Shown here: positions 15,756 through 25,031 of the stretch, piece by piece
Layout: each line of letters opens with the position of its first letter
Position numbering within the stretch: position 1 is the first letter of the stretch
NCBI GenBank assembly: GCA_030141605.1
Contig: JAQGDQ010002445.1
Span: 1-33,253, forward strand
Reading direction: 5' to 3'
Source: Tubiluchus corallicola
Lineage: Eukaryota; Priapulida; Priapulimorpha; Priapulimorphida; Tubiluchidae
Length of the DNA: 33,253 nt
Notes under the pieces: generated by a model
What the model was told of the DNA's origin: nothing
Databases searched by the model: none
What the model saw: only the letters and a program-made list of their open reading frames with translations
Translations under genes and position numbers: made by a program

Positions 15756-17002
15756 CTATACAATAGATAATTCTTTTCCTTGATAGGCACCCTTTTTTAG
15801 CTTATCGCTTATGGATATAAAGGCGTCTATAGTTTTTTCTACATCTTTTTGTGTGTGAACTGCAGTAGGGATCAACCGCAGCATTATAACTCCTTTAGGT
15901 ATAACAGGATAAATTACTCCTGAACAAAAGATGTTGTGATTTTCTCTTATGTCGCGTATCATGCGAGCTGTTTCTATTGGCAACCCATTCATAAACACAG
16001 GAGTTACGGGTGATTCTGTTGTACTTAATGTTGAATCCACTTTGTTTTAACCCTTTTTGTAGGCTTTTAACTATTTCCCACAAATTATCTTTTAACTCTG
16101 GCAGCGTTTGTAACAACTCTAACCTTTTTAATGCTCCTATAACCATTGGTAGCGGAAGAGTTTTTGCGAATATTTGAGACCGCATATCAAACCTCAAATA
16201 TTTGATTATCTCCTTATTGCCCCCTACAAAAGCGCCTATGCCTGCCATAGATTTAGCAAAAGTTGAAAAATACAAGTCAATGTCGTTTTGTACGTTTTGA
16301 AGCTCGCCTACACCAGCACCTGTTGCCCCCATTGTGCCAAAGCCGTGGGCGTCGTCTACGAGTAGTCTGAAATTGTATTTACGCTTTAACTCTGTAATTT
16401 TTTTTATATTTCCGACGTTGCCAGACATGCCAAAAACGCCTTCTGTTATTACTAAAATCCCTCCTTTATTTTCATTGTCTTTAAGGTATTTAGTAGCACG
16501 AATGAGCTGTTTTTCTAAGTTTTCTATGTTGTTATGCGCAAAAACAAATTTTTTACACAATTGCATGCGTAAACCGTCAATAATGCAAGCATGTGATTCT
16601 GCATCGTATATCACTGCATCATGTCGATCAAGCATACTGTCAACAATGGAAACAATTTATGATACCCATAGTTCCATAACGTACACTCTCTTTTTTGATA
16701 AAAGCGGCTAATTTTTCTTCTAACTCTTCGTGATATTTGCTATTGCCTGACATTATTCGCGCCCCCATAGGGTATGCTAATCCCCATTTTTTTGTGGCTT
16801 CGCTATCTGCTTTTTTTACCTCAGGGTGGTTAGCTAAACCTAAATAATTATTTAAACTCCAAGTAAGAACTTCTTTGCCATTAAACATCATTTTTGGCTT
16901 AATATCTCCTGTAAGCTTAGGAAACATGAAATAGCCCTCTAGCACATCTGCATATGCCCCTAACGGAGTTTTTGATACGGAACGTTTACCAAATATATCC
17001 AC
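15756..17002 (-). pseudogene. PLP-dependent alpha-oxoamine synthase, multiply frameshifted
   Basis: Three minus-strand frames together cover a whole protein of about 415 residues of the Bacteroidota KBL/AONS/SPT-like family. The N-terminal frame has YFMFPKLTGDIKPKM, SLNNYLGLANHPEVKK and YPMGARIMSGN. The middle frame has YDAESHACIIDG, LLVDDAHGFGTMG and the PLP-lysine motif STFAKSMAGIGAF. The C-terminal frame has SPVTPVFMNGLPIE and GVIMLRLIPTAVHT. Apparent single-base losses lie near 16676-16684 and 16656-16661, and an extra base near 16020-16030. The start is GTG where relatives have ATG. Intact members condense an amino acid with an acyl-CoA or acyl-ACP. Possible roles in this phylum are sphingolipid or sulfonolipid (cysteate acyltransferase) synthesis or glycine C-acetyltransferase; I cannot choose between them. 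Either decayed or mis-sequenced. Confidence 0.85.
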
Positions 17003-17031
17003 AGTTTGATTGAATTTTAGTCATTAATAAA

Positions 17032-17062
17032 CAAATATAATGTTAATAATTTAATTTTCAAA
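17032..17062 (-). promoter_or_regulatory. Consensus promoter of the frameshifted alpha-oxoamine synthase gene
   Basis: On the minus strand, TTTG (17059-17062) is followed after exactly 19 nt by TATATTTG (17032-17039), matching both Bacteroidota promoter boxes. Transcription would begin at about 17025, about 23 nt before the GTG start. Confidence 0.65.
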
Positions 17063-17118
17063 ATATTAATTAATTTTATTTGTGACTTATTTATTGTAAA
17101 TAAAGTAACTATAATTAA

Positions 17119-18927
17119 TTGTATTTTAATATTAAATTAAAGATATTTTTTCTAAATTTGTTAGAAGCAAATCTAATTATTGTAAATGAATTATCCAAAA
17201 AAATAAAAAGAAAAAATTATTATTTACCTGTGAAAAACCAAGTTTTTTCTATTCTGTTATTTGTTTTCTTCTCGTCTAATATTAATGCGCAAGTGCTACC
17301 GCTTCAAGAAAATGACGTGGAACATAAAAGTGTTGAGAAGCATTATAAACGTGCTGATTTGCTTAGTGGTGGGCGCTCAAAAAATAGGGGCACTTTTGAT
17401 GTTAAGTTTTATCATTTAGATATAGACGTTGATATTGATAACAAGTTTATTAGAGGATATAATAAAATAGGATTTTTGGCTGTGCAGCAAGTAGACAAAA
17501 TACAATTAGATTTATTTGCCAACATGCAAATATATAAGGTTTTTTTTCAAGATAGTATAGAATTAGAGTTTGAAAGAGACTTTAATACTTTTTGGGTCTT
17601 TTTTAAAGAGGTATTAAAGAAAAATGAATTTTATGACATAAAAGTACTTTTTGGTGGAACTCCAATTGAAGCAGAAAGCCCTCCATGGGATGGTGGATTT
17701 GTATGGAAAAAAGACCAACTTGAAAACCATTGGATTGGGGTAACAACAGAAGGTATTGGAGCATCAGTTTGGTTTCCTAATAAAGATCATTGGGCATATA
17801 AGGCTGATAGTGCAAGAATAAGTGTTTCTGTGCCATACGATTATGTATGTGTATCTAATGGACAATTTGTTGGAGAAGAAAAACAAGAAGAAAAAACCAA
17901 ATATCATTGGTTGGTAACTTATCCCATTAATAATTACAACATTACACTAAACATAGGAAAATATGTTAGAATAGATGATACAATTCTTGTGGAAGGTCAA
18001 GAACGTAAATTAATTTACTATGTAATGCCTTATAATGAGAAAAAGGCTATAAAATATTTTAAGAAAGAAGTCCAGCCCATGTTTTATTGTTTTGAAAAAC
18101 ATTTTGGACATTATCCATTTTATAATGATGGATATAAAATAGTAGAGACTTACTACCTAGGAATGGAGCATCAAAGTGCCATTGCCTATGGCAATAACTT
18201 TGAGAATGGATATAGAGGCAAATCACATTCGCCCATAGGGTTGAGGTTTGATTTATTATTGCTTCATGAATCAGGCCATGAATGGTGGGGTAATAGTGTT
18301 ACTGCATCAAATATTACTGATATGTGGATACATGAAAGTTTCACAACATATTCCGAAGCTATCTATGTAGAGTATAGATGGGGCTATGATGATGCAATGA
18401 AGTATGCTGATGCGTGGAAAGAACTGGTGCAAAATCAAGAGCCAATTGTGGGGACATATAACATGCGAGAAAAAAAACTTTCTACAGATATGTATTATAA
18501 GGGGGCGTTGGTGCTTAACATGTTAAGATATGTTTTAGATAATGATGATATGTGGTTTGGCATGTTAAAAAATATGCAGAGCCAGTTTCAATATCAAACT
18601 GTCGATTATGATGATGTAGTAAATTTTGTTAATGAACAGACTCAACAAGACTTTAATGCTGTTTTTGAGCAATATCTTAAACATAGCACCTTGCCTAAAT
18701 TGAAGTTGAAATTAAAAAAACAAAAAAAAGATGTAGAAATGGAATATTTTTGGGAAGCAGAAACAAAAAAATTCAATCTTCCTATTAGGATATATGTATC
18801 AAAAAGCAAGTTTGTTGAAATTCTGCCAAGTACTTTGGAGTGGCAGAAAGTGGTATTGAAAGATACAAAAATTGAAGAAATAAATATACCTAAGCAATAT
18901 TACATAGATGTAAATATTGAAAAATGA
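17119..18927 (+). CDS. M1-family metallo-aminopeptidase, exported
   Basis: The longest frame begins with TTG at 17119 (602 residues), but GTG at 17230 is the better start. It places a signal peptide first (VKNQVFSILLFVFFSSNINA), and a -7 box (TAAATTTG, 17153-17160) lies upstream of it, inside the longer version. Numbered from 17119, zinc ligands are H383 and H387 in HESGHEWWGN and E406 in WIHESFTTYSEA, the M1 HExxH-x18-E pattern. GMEHQSA stands for the GAMEN exopeptidase motif, and a YYKGALVLNM region holds the likely catalytic Tyr. A beta-sandwich domain comes first and a small domain ends the protein. It lacks the long C-terminal helical domain of PepN, as do other short Bacteroidota M1 enzymes. 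It probably trims peptides in the periplasm. Confidence 0.92.
   Translation: MYFNIKLKIFFLNLLEANLIIVNELSKKIKRKNYYLPVKNQVFSILLFVFFSSNINAQVLPLQENDVEHKSVEKHYKRADLLSGGRSKNRGTFDVKFYHLDIDVDIDNKFIRGYNKIGFLAVQQVDKIQLDLFANMQIYKVFFQDSIELEFERDFNTFWVFFKEVLKKNEFYDIKVLFGGTPIEAESPPWDGGFVWKKDQLENHWIGVTTEGIGASVWFPNKDHWAYKADSARISVSVPYDYVCVSNGQFVGEEKQEEKTKYHWLVTYPINNYNITLNIGKYVRIDDTILVEGQERKLIYYVMPYNEKKAIKYFKKEVQPMFYCFEKHFGHYPFYNDGYKIVETYYLGMEHQSAIAYGNNFENGYRGKSHSPIGLRFDLLLLHESGHEWWGNSVTASNITDMWIHESFTTYSEAIYVEYRWGYDDAMKYADAWKELVQNQEPIVGTYNMREKKLSTDMYYKGALVLNMLRYVLDNDDMWFGMLKNMQSQFQYQTVDYDDVVNFVNEQTQQDFNAVFEQYLKHSTLPKLKLKLKKQKKDVEMEYFWEAETKKFNLPIRIYVSKSKFVEILPSTLEWQKVVLKDTKIEEINIPKQYYIDVNIEK
17153..17160 (+). promoter_or_regulatory. 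-7 promoter box of the M1 peptidase gene
   Basis: TAAATTTG matches TAnnTTTG exactly. No clear -33 TTTG stands 19-21 nt upstream. If used, transcription starts at about 17167, leaving about 60 nt before the GTG at 17230 and ruling out the TTG start at 17119. Confidence 0.4.
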
Positions 18928-18965
18928 TTTTTTGATTTTATTGAGTTATATTCTTAGTAGATGGT

Positions 18966-18973
18966 TATTTTTG
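18966..18973 (+). promoter_or_regulatory. -7 promoter box upstream of yebC
   Basis: TATTTTTG matches TAnnTTTG; a TATTG element about 22 nt upstream (18939-18943) may serve as the -33 box. The distance to the yebC ATG is about 55 nt. Confidence 0.4.
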
Positions 18974-19027
18974 CATATTAATTAAATTATAGTAAAATTT
19001 TATTCAAGATTAAAAATTAGACAAACT

Positions 19028-19774
19028 ATGTCCGGACACAGCAAATGGTCTACTATTAAACGAAAAAAAGGAGCTACAGACCTCAAACGAGGTAAACAAT
19101 TTACTAAATTGTTAAAAGAAATAGCTATTGCCGCCAAGCTGGGAGGGGGGAACCCCGAAGGAAACCCAAGGCTAAAATTAGCTATCGCCAGCGCTAAAAG
19201 TAACAACTTGCCCAAAGATAACATTGAACGGGCAATAAAAAAAGCAACAGGAGAGAATGCAACAAACTACTTTGAAGCCTCTTTTGAAGGGTATGCTACC
19301 AATGGTGTTGCAGTGTTTGTTGAGTGTACCACAGACAATAACAACAGAACGACTTCTAATGTGAGAGCTTTGTTTACTAAATATGGTGGGAGTTTGGGAA
19401 CCAATGGCTCATTGGAATTTATTTTTGAACGTAAAGGAAACTTTACCGTGCCTGTAGGCGTGATTAATGAAGAGGAGCTAACATTGGAAATGATTGATGC
19501 AGGAGCAGATAATATAGAAAATGAAGAAGGCTATTATATTATTACCTGTCCTTTGAACGAATTTGGGAATGTGCAAAAAAAATTAGAAAGCATGAACATA
19601 ACCCCTGATACCGCTGAGTTAGTTCGCATTCCTAACACCTTGGTTGCTCTAGACGATAATGCCTTGGCAAAAGTTTATAAATTTATTGAAGCCTTAGAAG
19701 ATGACGATGATGTGCAAAAAGTGTTTCATAACATAGACGTATCACCTGAGCAAATGGATGTATTGTTGGGATAG
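19028..19774 (+). CDS. yebC: YebC/PmpR-family protein
   Basis: The protein has 248 residues, the usual family length. The N-terminal signature MSGHSKWSTIKRKKGATDLK is followed by RGKQFTKLLKEIAIAAKLGG and GNPRLKLAIASAKSNNLPKDNIERAIKK. The acidic middle domain has YATNGVAVFVECTTDNNNRT, and the C-terminal part ends with the usual EDDDDVQKVFHNID motif. YebC proteins were long annotated as transcription regulators. Recent work ties some members to translation, where they help ribosomes pass proline-rich or other stalling stretches. Its position ahead of pyrH and frr suits a translation-related role, but the 88-nt gap suggests that pyrH may have its own promoter. Confidence 0.96.
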   Translation: MSGHSKWSTIKRKKGATDLKRGKQFTKLLKEIAIAAKLGGGNPEGNPRLKLAIASAKSNNLPKDNIERAIKKATGENATNYFEASFEGYATNGVAVFVECTTDNNNRTTSNVRALFTKYGGSLGTNGSLEFIFERKGNFTVPVGVINEEELTLEMIDAGADNIENEEGYYIITCPLNEFGNVQKKLESMNITPDTAELVRIPNTLVALDDNALAKVYKFIEALEDDDDVQKVFHNIDVSPEQMDVLLG

Positions 19775-19862
19775 GAGGGAGGTATAGCCATCATAAAAAA
19801 TGTTTTAAATTTTTATTAAATAACAAAATTATTTACCTTTACGCAAAATAGTTTTTTGAAAA

Positions 19863-20570
19863 ATGAAATATAAACGAATCCTACTTAAATTAAGCGGAGA
19901 AGCATTGATGGGAGATCAAAAGCACGGTATAAGTGCTGAGCAGTTAAATAAATATGCTAATGAAATTTTTAATGTTCATAAATTAGGAGTGGAAATAGCC
20001 GTTGTTATAGGTGCTGGCAATATTTTTCGTGGTACCCATGCTAAAGAAATGGGAATAGAGCGAGTTCAAGGTGATTATATGGGCATGGTGGCAACTATAA
20101 TAAATGCTATCGCCTTGCAAAGTGCATTAGAAAATAGAGGCTTAGAAACGCGACTAATGTCTGGTATTAAGATGGACCAAGTGTGTGAGTCTTTTATACG
20201 CAGAAGAGCCATACGCCACTTGGAACACAAAAGAATAGTGATTTTTGGAGGAGGCACGGGAAGTCCATATTTTACAACAGACACCGCAGCAAGCCTTAGA
20301 GCGATAGAAATAAATGCTAATATAGTATTAAAAGGCACCCGCGTAGATGGAATTTATACAACAGATCCAGAAAAAGACACAAATGCAAAAAAGTATACAA
20401 ATATTCATTTTTCTGAAGTGCTTAAAAAAGAATTAAATGTCATGGATATGACAGCATTTACACTGTGTCATGAAAACAAATTACCTGTTATTGTTTTTGA
20501 TATAAACAAAGCCAATAATTTAGTTGATATATTAGAAGGGAAACCTGTAGGAACAATTGTAGAAGGTTAA
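19863..20570 (+). CDS. pyrH: UMP kinase (PyrH)
   Basis: The protein has 235 residues, normal for the bacterial hexameric UMP kinase that makes UDP from UMP and ATP. Motifs in order: KLSGEALMG (phosphate-binding Lys and Gly), [11 protein letters not shown], a [16 protein letters not shown] helix, [36 protein letters not shown] and [19 protein letters not shown]. All match family signatures. A TACCTTTA sequence about 30 nt upstream is one base from the -7 consensus. The SH3 lipoprotein gene starts 15 nt downstream and frr follows, so pyrH, the lipoprotein gene and frr are likely one operon. The link of pyrH with frr is widely conserved. Confidence 0.97.
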   Translation: MKYKRILLKLSGEALMGDQKHGISAEQLNKYANEIFNVHKLGVEIAVVIGAGNIFRGTHAKEMGIERVQGDYMGMVATIINAIALQSALENRGLETRLMSGIKMDQVCESFIRRRAIRHLEHKRIVIFGGGTGSPYFTTDTAASLRAIEINANIVLKGTRVDGIYTTDPEKDTNAKKYTNIHFSEVLKKELNVMDMTAFTLCHENKLPVIVFDINKANNLVDILEGKPVGTIVEG

Positions 20571-20585
20571 ATTTGATTATTTGCA

Positions 20586-21254
20586 ATGACAAGAGTAAAA
20601 TTGAAGCTGTGTTTTATAACTACTTTAATTATAATAATTAACGGTTGTTCGTTTTTAAAAAAACAAGACAAAAATTTATCCGAAGAGGCGAAAGAAAACA
20701 AATATGCGGTAAGCATTTGGGATAATGTGTTAGTGAGGGAAAAACCTAACAAAAATGGAAAATTTGTATCGTCACTTAGTTTAGGTGAAATAGTTACTTA
20801 TGTTGAAGAAGAAGTTAAAGACAATAGTGTTGAATACATTAAAATAAAACTTTCTGATGGAAATGAAGGATGGTGTTTAAAATCACTTTTAGTGCTTAAC
20901 TCCTATCCTGCAATAGTTATTGCTCCATCTCTTATATATGAACACCCTAATAAACACGACTCTACTAATGTTGTGCTTGACGTTATGAGTATGGTTGCAG
21001 TGTTAGAAGAGAGTGATGGGTTTGTTTATGCTATTGGAGAAAAAAATAAGAAAAACGGCTGGATAGATGCAGAATCCATTTCTAAACTATTAGAAGATAT
21101 TGGGTTTGCTGTTATGGCTAAAAGAGAGCTTTATGATAGTGCGGGACTGTTTTTGCCTGATAGGGTAGAGGGATTTTTTCAAAATGTTCCCTTTAAATCA
21201 GAGATATTTTATAAGTATATTTTGGAAAGGCGTCAAAATAAAAAAACTAATTAG
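20586..21254 (+). CDS. Lipoprotein with SH3-like (SH3b) repeats
   Basis: The protein has 222 residues. The signal LKLCFITTLIIIINGC ends in a lipobox Cys at residue 21, so it should be a lipoprotein. Two bacterial SH3-like segments follow: the first from about 36 to 85 (SIWDNVLVREKPN, SLSLGEIVTYVEE, EGWCLKSLLV), the second from about 92 to 145 (IVIAPSLIYEHPN, NGWIDAESI). The C-terminal 75 residues are less conserved. SH3b domains often bind peptidoglycan or peptides, but no enzyme domain is attached. The gene sits between pyrH and frr, which are usually adjacent, with gaps of 15 and 39 nt; it is probably co-transcribed with them. Confidence 0.75.
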   Translation: MTRVKLKLCFITTLIIIINGCSFLKKQDKNLSEEAKENKYAVSIWDNVLVREKPNKNGKFVSSLSLGEIVTYVEEEVKDNSVEYIKIKLSDGNEGWCLKSLLVLNSYPAIVIAPSLIYEHPNKHDSTNVVLDVMSMVAVLEESDGFVYAIGEKNKKNGWIDAESISKLLEDIGFAVMAKRELYDSAGLFLPDRVEGFFQNVPFKSEIFYKYILERRQNKKTN

Positions 21255-21293
21255 ACAATTTAATTTTATGAACATATATTTAATTTAAAAATT

Positions 21294-21851
21294 ATGGCAG
21301 TACAAGAACATTTAGATAGTGCAATCGAGAAAATGAAAAAAACGGTGCAACATACCCATGAGGTTTTTTCTAAAATTAGAGCAGGAAGAGCAATGCCAAA
21401 TATGTTAGGGGATATTAAAGTAGAATATTATGGCACTCCCACTCCACTTTCACAGGTTGCCTCAGTATCTACCTCTGATGCAAGAACATTAAATGTAAAG
21501 CCTTGGGAAAAAACAATGCTGAAGGCGATAGAAAAAGCTATTATTAATAGCGATTTGGGCTTAGCGCCACAAAATGATGGAGAGCTTATTAGGTTGAACA
21601 TTCCTCCACTAACAGAAGAACGAAGAAAAGAACTTGTAAAGCAAGTGAAACATGAAGCAGAAAATGGAAAAATAAGTGTAAGGAGTATTAGAAAAGAAGC
21701 AAACGAGCATATTAAAAAACTATTGAAAGAACACATTTCGGAAGATGAAATCAAAGATGCAGAACAAGAAATACAAGAGCTTACAGATAAGCATATTAGC
21801 AATATAAATGACCTTGCAGAAAACAAAGAGAAAGAAATAATGACGGTGTAG
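21294..21851 (+). CDS. frr: Ribosome recycling factor (Frr)
   Basis: The protein has 185 residues, the standard length. With EF-G it splits post-termination ribosomes. Signature segments are KIRAGRAMPNMLGDIKVEYY, GTPTPLSQVASVSTSDARTL, VKPWEKTMLKAIEKAI, LGLAPQNDGELIRLNIPPLT and EERRKELVKQVKHEAENGKI, then SVRSIRKEANEHIKK and a final long helix. Both domains of the family (three-helix bundle and beta-hairpin domain) are complete. It is probably co-transcribed with pyrH; nhaD follows after 41 nt on the same strand. Confidence 0.97.
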   Translation: MAVQEHLDSAIEKMKKTVQHTHEVFSKIRAGRAMPNMLGDIKVEYYGTPTPLSQVASVSTSDARTLNVKPWEKTMLKAIEKAIINSDLGLAPQNDGELIRLNIPPLTEERRKELVKQVKHEAENGKISVRSIRKEANEHIKKLLKEHISEDEIKDAEQEIQELTDKHISNINDLAENKEKEIMTV

Positions 21852-21892
21852 GTTGATTAAAATAATTTATTAAATTCCAATATATTTTAGTT

Positions 21893-23287
21893 ATGGTTTT
21901 AAATGTTTTTCTTTATATTCAAACAGTTTTACTTGCGGATATAGTAGTGCCGCCCCTTTGGGCAATAGCTCCCTTTGTACTGTTGCTTTTAATGATAGCA
22001 ACAGGTCCTTTGTTATACAAACATTTTTGGCATAAAAATTATCCAAAAATAGCTGTTATTTTGGCTCTACTTGTAGTGCTGTATTATCTGTTTTCGTTGC
22101 AAAATGTTCACTCACCTGTACATGCTTTTTTCGAATACTTTCAGTTTATCTCTTTATTGACAGGGTTGTTTATAATTTCGGGAGGGATTAACATTGATAT
22201 ACAAAGAAAACATACCCCAATGCTTAATGTTGTAATATTAGCTTTTGGTGCTATAATAGCTAACATTATAGGTACTACAGGAGCTTCAATGTTGCTAATT
22301 CGTCCATTCATTAACATTAATAAAAAGTATATTCGAACATATCACATTGTATTTTTTATTTTTATTGTAAGTAATTTAGGAGGGGCATTAACACCAGTAG
22401 GAGACCCACCTCTATTTTTGGGATATTTAAAAGGTGTTCCATTTTTTTGGACATTGGAGCATAACGTTTTAGCATGGGTTTTAGGAGTCTCATTATTGTT
22501 ATTAGTATTTTATATATTTGATTTGAAAAATAAGAACAAAAGTTCTTATTTTGATGCTAAATCAGTTCAAGAAAATGGCAATAAGTTCTCTAATAAAATT
22601 AGAGTAAGTGGCAAAATAAACTTTTTAGGATTGGCAATAGTAGTAGGTTCTGTTTTCTTAGATCCAAACATTATAGATGGTTTACCTGCAATTGAGTATC
22701 ATGGGGTTAAATTTTCTTTCATTAGAGAATTAATAATGCTATCAGCAACGGTAGTATTCTATCTTATAACCTACCATAAATATAGAAACGTATTAAAAGA
22801 AAATGAATTTAGCTTTGAACCCATAAAAGAAGTTGCTTTTATATTTGTAGGTATTTTTGGCACTATGATGCCAGCATTAGATATTATATCTGCATTTGCA
22901 GGCTCCCCAGAAGGACAAGCACTTTTAGGAGTAGACACCTTATATTGGGGAACAGGAATACTATCAGCATTTTTGGATAATGCACCTACTTACATTAATT
23001 TTTTGGCAGCATCTATGGCATCTACAGGAGCTAATATACAAAGTATGAGCGAGGTAGTGGGCTTTGCTAGTGGAGAAGAATCAGCAATTTTCTTAAAGGC
23101 AATATCAATATCTGCTGTGTTTTTTGGGGCTTTTACCTATATAGGTAATGGACCAAATTTCATGGTACGCTCCATTGCAGAGCAGTTAGGTATAGACATG
23201 CCCTCCTTTTTCGGGTATGTATTAAAGTACTCTATACCCATACTGCTACCCGTGCTATTTGTTACATGGTATCTGTTCTTTTATTAG
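21893..23287 (+). CDS. nhaD: NhaD-type Na+/H+ antiporter
   Basis: The protein has 464 residues, almost wholly hydrophobic, with about 11-12 membrane helices. Family motifs are IIGTTGASMLLIRP, NLGGALTPVGDPPLFLGYLKG and GILSAFLDNAPTYINFLAA, with the last segment containing YIGNGPNFMVR. These are shared by NhaD and the wider ion transporter (IT) superfamily; the conserved Asp residues in PVGDPP and FLDNAPT are the likely ion-binding positions. NhaD exports sodium in exchange for protons and is frequent in marine and alkaline-living Bacteroidota. It is the last gene of the plus-strand run and converges with the efflux operon; a weak imperfect hairpin lies near its end. Confidence 0.92.
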   Translation: MVLNVFLYIQTVLLADIVVPPLWAIAPFVLLLLMIATGPLLYKHFWHKNYPKIAVILALLVVLYYLFSLQNVHSPVHAFFEYFQFISLLTGLFIISGGINIDIQRKHTPMLNVVILAFGAIIANIIGTTGASMLLIRPFININKKYIRTYHIVFFIFIVSNLGGALTPVGDPPLFLGYLKGVPFFWTLEHNVLAWVLGVSLLLLVFYIFDLKNKNKSSYFDAKSVQENGNKFSNKIRVSGKINFLGLAIVVGSVFLDPNIIDGLPAIEYHGVKFSFIRELIMLSATVVFYLITYHKYRNVLKENEFSFEPIKEVAFIFVGIFGTMMPALDIISAFAGSPEGQALLGVDTLYWGTGILSAFLDNAPTYINFLAASMASTGANIQSMSEVVGFASGEESAIFLKAISISAVFFGAFTYIGNGPNFMVRSIAEQLGIDMPSFFGYVLKYSIPILLPVLFVTWYLFFY

Positions 23288-23351
23288 TTTAGCCCCATTC
23301 AAATATACTTACAAAGGGTTTTAAGTTAAAAAAATTAGAGGTTACACATTA

Positions 23352-25019
23352 TTATAACCCCTCTTTTACAGTACCACATGACATCATTTTGTTTCCAAAA
23401 TAAGGGTTTTTAATGACTTTTTCATTGCTTATCCAATCAGCTCCTTCATTCTCAAATGTCATTGAACAATGTTGAATAAACCAATTACCAGAGCTCTCTT
23501 CTTGCTTAACCAACTCTATTAGATACTTTGACACATCTTTAAAGCTTCTTCTTGCATTTTCAATATCGTTATTTCCTACTATTTTTTTTACTTCTGCGCT
23601 TAATTGCATTGTTTGTATTTTGGAGTTTTTTGCCAACTCTTGAATAGCCCTCACAAGATGCGTAGCGTGCTCTGAAGCTTTGTTCATATCGCTCTCAACA
23701 AAAGCATCTTTTAGCAATAAATATTGTGTTATTACATTTGTTACATATTGCTGAGATTGTTGTTGAGAATGTTCATTTTTGTGTTTTCTTATAGGGTTGA
23801 CCATATTGTGCTTGCCCCTTAATTGGGATTCGGCATCAAGTGAAAAAGCCCCATTTACCACTATTTGCTCCCCTTCTGATAAACCATTAACTACTATGTA
23901 CCCTTTTGGAGTGGCATCACCTAACACCACTTCTTTGTATTGAAAAATATTTTTTTCCCCTTTATTGTCTGGTATTTTCACATAGACTACAGATCGCTTT
24001 CCTGTCCACAATACTGCTGTTTTAGGTATAATTATAACATTATTTTGTTGTAAGGTTAGCTCTCCTTCCACAAGCATTTCGGGTTTTAAAATGTTATTTT
24101 TATTTTCTACTTCAGTGCGCACAATAGCAACCCGTTTTAGAGGGTGGATAATAGGGTCTATAAAAGTTACTTCCGATTTAAATTTTTTATTTGGAAGAAG
24201 TGAAGAGACAGAAAATCTTATCGTCTCTCCTAATTTTATAAAATCAAGATTACTTTCGTATGCATCAAACTCTACCCATAAGGTATCTAAATTTGTCACT
24301 TCTAATATTCTTTGTTCCATTTGAACGTAGTCTCCTAACTTCATATTTAGGGAGGAAACATTTCCTGTTACCTCTGATAGTATATCTAAATTTGTTTGTA
24401 TTTTTTTAGTTTGAATTATATTTTCAATTTGCTCTTTTGATAATTGCCAATTTTCAAGCTTACTTTTGGCGGCATTCACAAGTTGTGGGTTGTTTGGCTT
24501 AAAGTTGAGTGCTTCAAACAATTCTTTTTGTGCTGTTATCAGTTCTGGAGAATAAATACTTGCAATTATATCTCCTTTTTGAACAAAATCATTGGTAAAA
24601 TTGACATATAATTTTTCAATTCGCCCCGAATAATTGGCAGATTGACTATATAGCCTTCGCTCATCTGCTTTTATTTTCCCTCTAAGGGTTAACGTAGTGT
24701 TGGCATTTCCTCTTTTCACCTCGGCTGTTTGTATGTTAGATAATTTTACCGCGTTGCTACTTATTTCTACCTCAAAATTGCTAAGCTTTATTTTGCTTGT
24801 ATTGGCTTTTATTAGGTCCATTCCACAAATTGGGCATTTCCCTTTTTCTGGTAGGCGAATTTGAGGGTGCATTGCACATGTCCACTCTTCAGACTTTTTG
24901 TTTTCTTCAATAAGTTTTACTTTTTCTGTTGTTTTTATGTTAGATATTAATAAACTCAATACCACTCCTAGAGAAAATGCTATAATGATAGCGACGATTA
25001 ATTTTTTGTTTTTTTTCAT
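23352..25019 (-). CDS. cusB: RND efflux periplasmic adaptor, CusB type, with metal-binding and DUF3347 domains
   Basis: The protein has 555 residues. The N-terminal membrane anchor (about 7-26) is followed by a heavy-metal binding domain: WTCAMHPQI and KCPICGMDL, with two Met and three Cys as metal ligands (about 47-70). Next comes the membrane-fusion core with barrel-sandwich hybrid and hairpin (about 100-260) and beta-barrel domain (260-400). The C-terminal DUF3347 domain (about 420-545) holds a conserved WFIQHCSMTF motif and a final MMSCGTV. Adaptors of this build occur in copper/silver exporters and bridge the inner-membrane pump to the TolC channel. The gene lies 12 nt after the TolC-like gene and closes the operon. 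Confidence 0.92.
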   Translation of the reverse strand: MKKNKKLIVAIIIAFSLGVVLSLLISNIKTTEKVKLIEENKKSEEWTCAMHPQIRLPEKGKCPICGMDLIKANTSKIKLSNFEVEISSNAVKLSNIQTAEVKRGNANTTLTLRGKIKADERRLYSQSANYSGRIEKLYVNFTNDFVQKGDIIASIYSPELITAQKELFEALNFKPNNPQLVNAAKSKLENWQLSKEQIENIIQTKKIQTNLDILSEVTGNVSSLNMKLGDYVQMEQRILEVTNLDTLWVEFDAYESNLDFIKLGETIRFSVSSLLPNKKFKSEVTFIDPIIHPLKRVAIVRTEVENKNNILKPEMLVEGELTLQQNNVIIIPKTAVLWTGKRSVVYVKIPDNKGEKNIFQYKEVVLGDATPKGYIVVNGLSEGEQIVVNGAFSLDAESQLRGKHNMVNPIRKHKNEHSQQQSQQYVTNVITQYLLLKDAFVESDMNKASEHATHLVRAIQELAKNSKIQTMQLSAEVKKIVGNNDIENARRSFKDVSKYLIELVKQEESSGNWFIQHCSMTFENEGADWISNEKVIKNPYFGNKMMSCGTVKEGL

Positions 25020-25031
25020 TTTCTTATTGCT

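Noticed and set aside
17119-17229. N-terminal extension of the M1 peptidase from the TTG at 17119
   Set aside because: It buries the signal peptide and contains a -7 promoter box; GTG at 17230 fits better.
19830-19842. TACCTTTA upstream of pyrH as a -7 box
   Set aside because: It is one mismatch from the consensus and has no -33 element; mentioned under pyrH but not called as a feature.
23330-23372. Imperfect hairpin (AGAGG...CCTCT) between nhaD and cusB as a terminator
   Set aside because: It has a two-base bulge, a short stem and only a weak T-run, and it overlaps the cusB stop; too weak to list.
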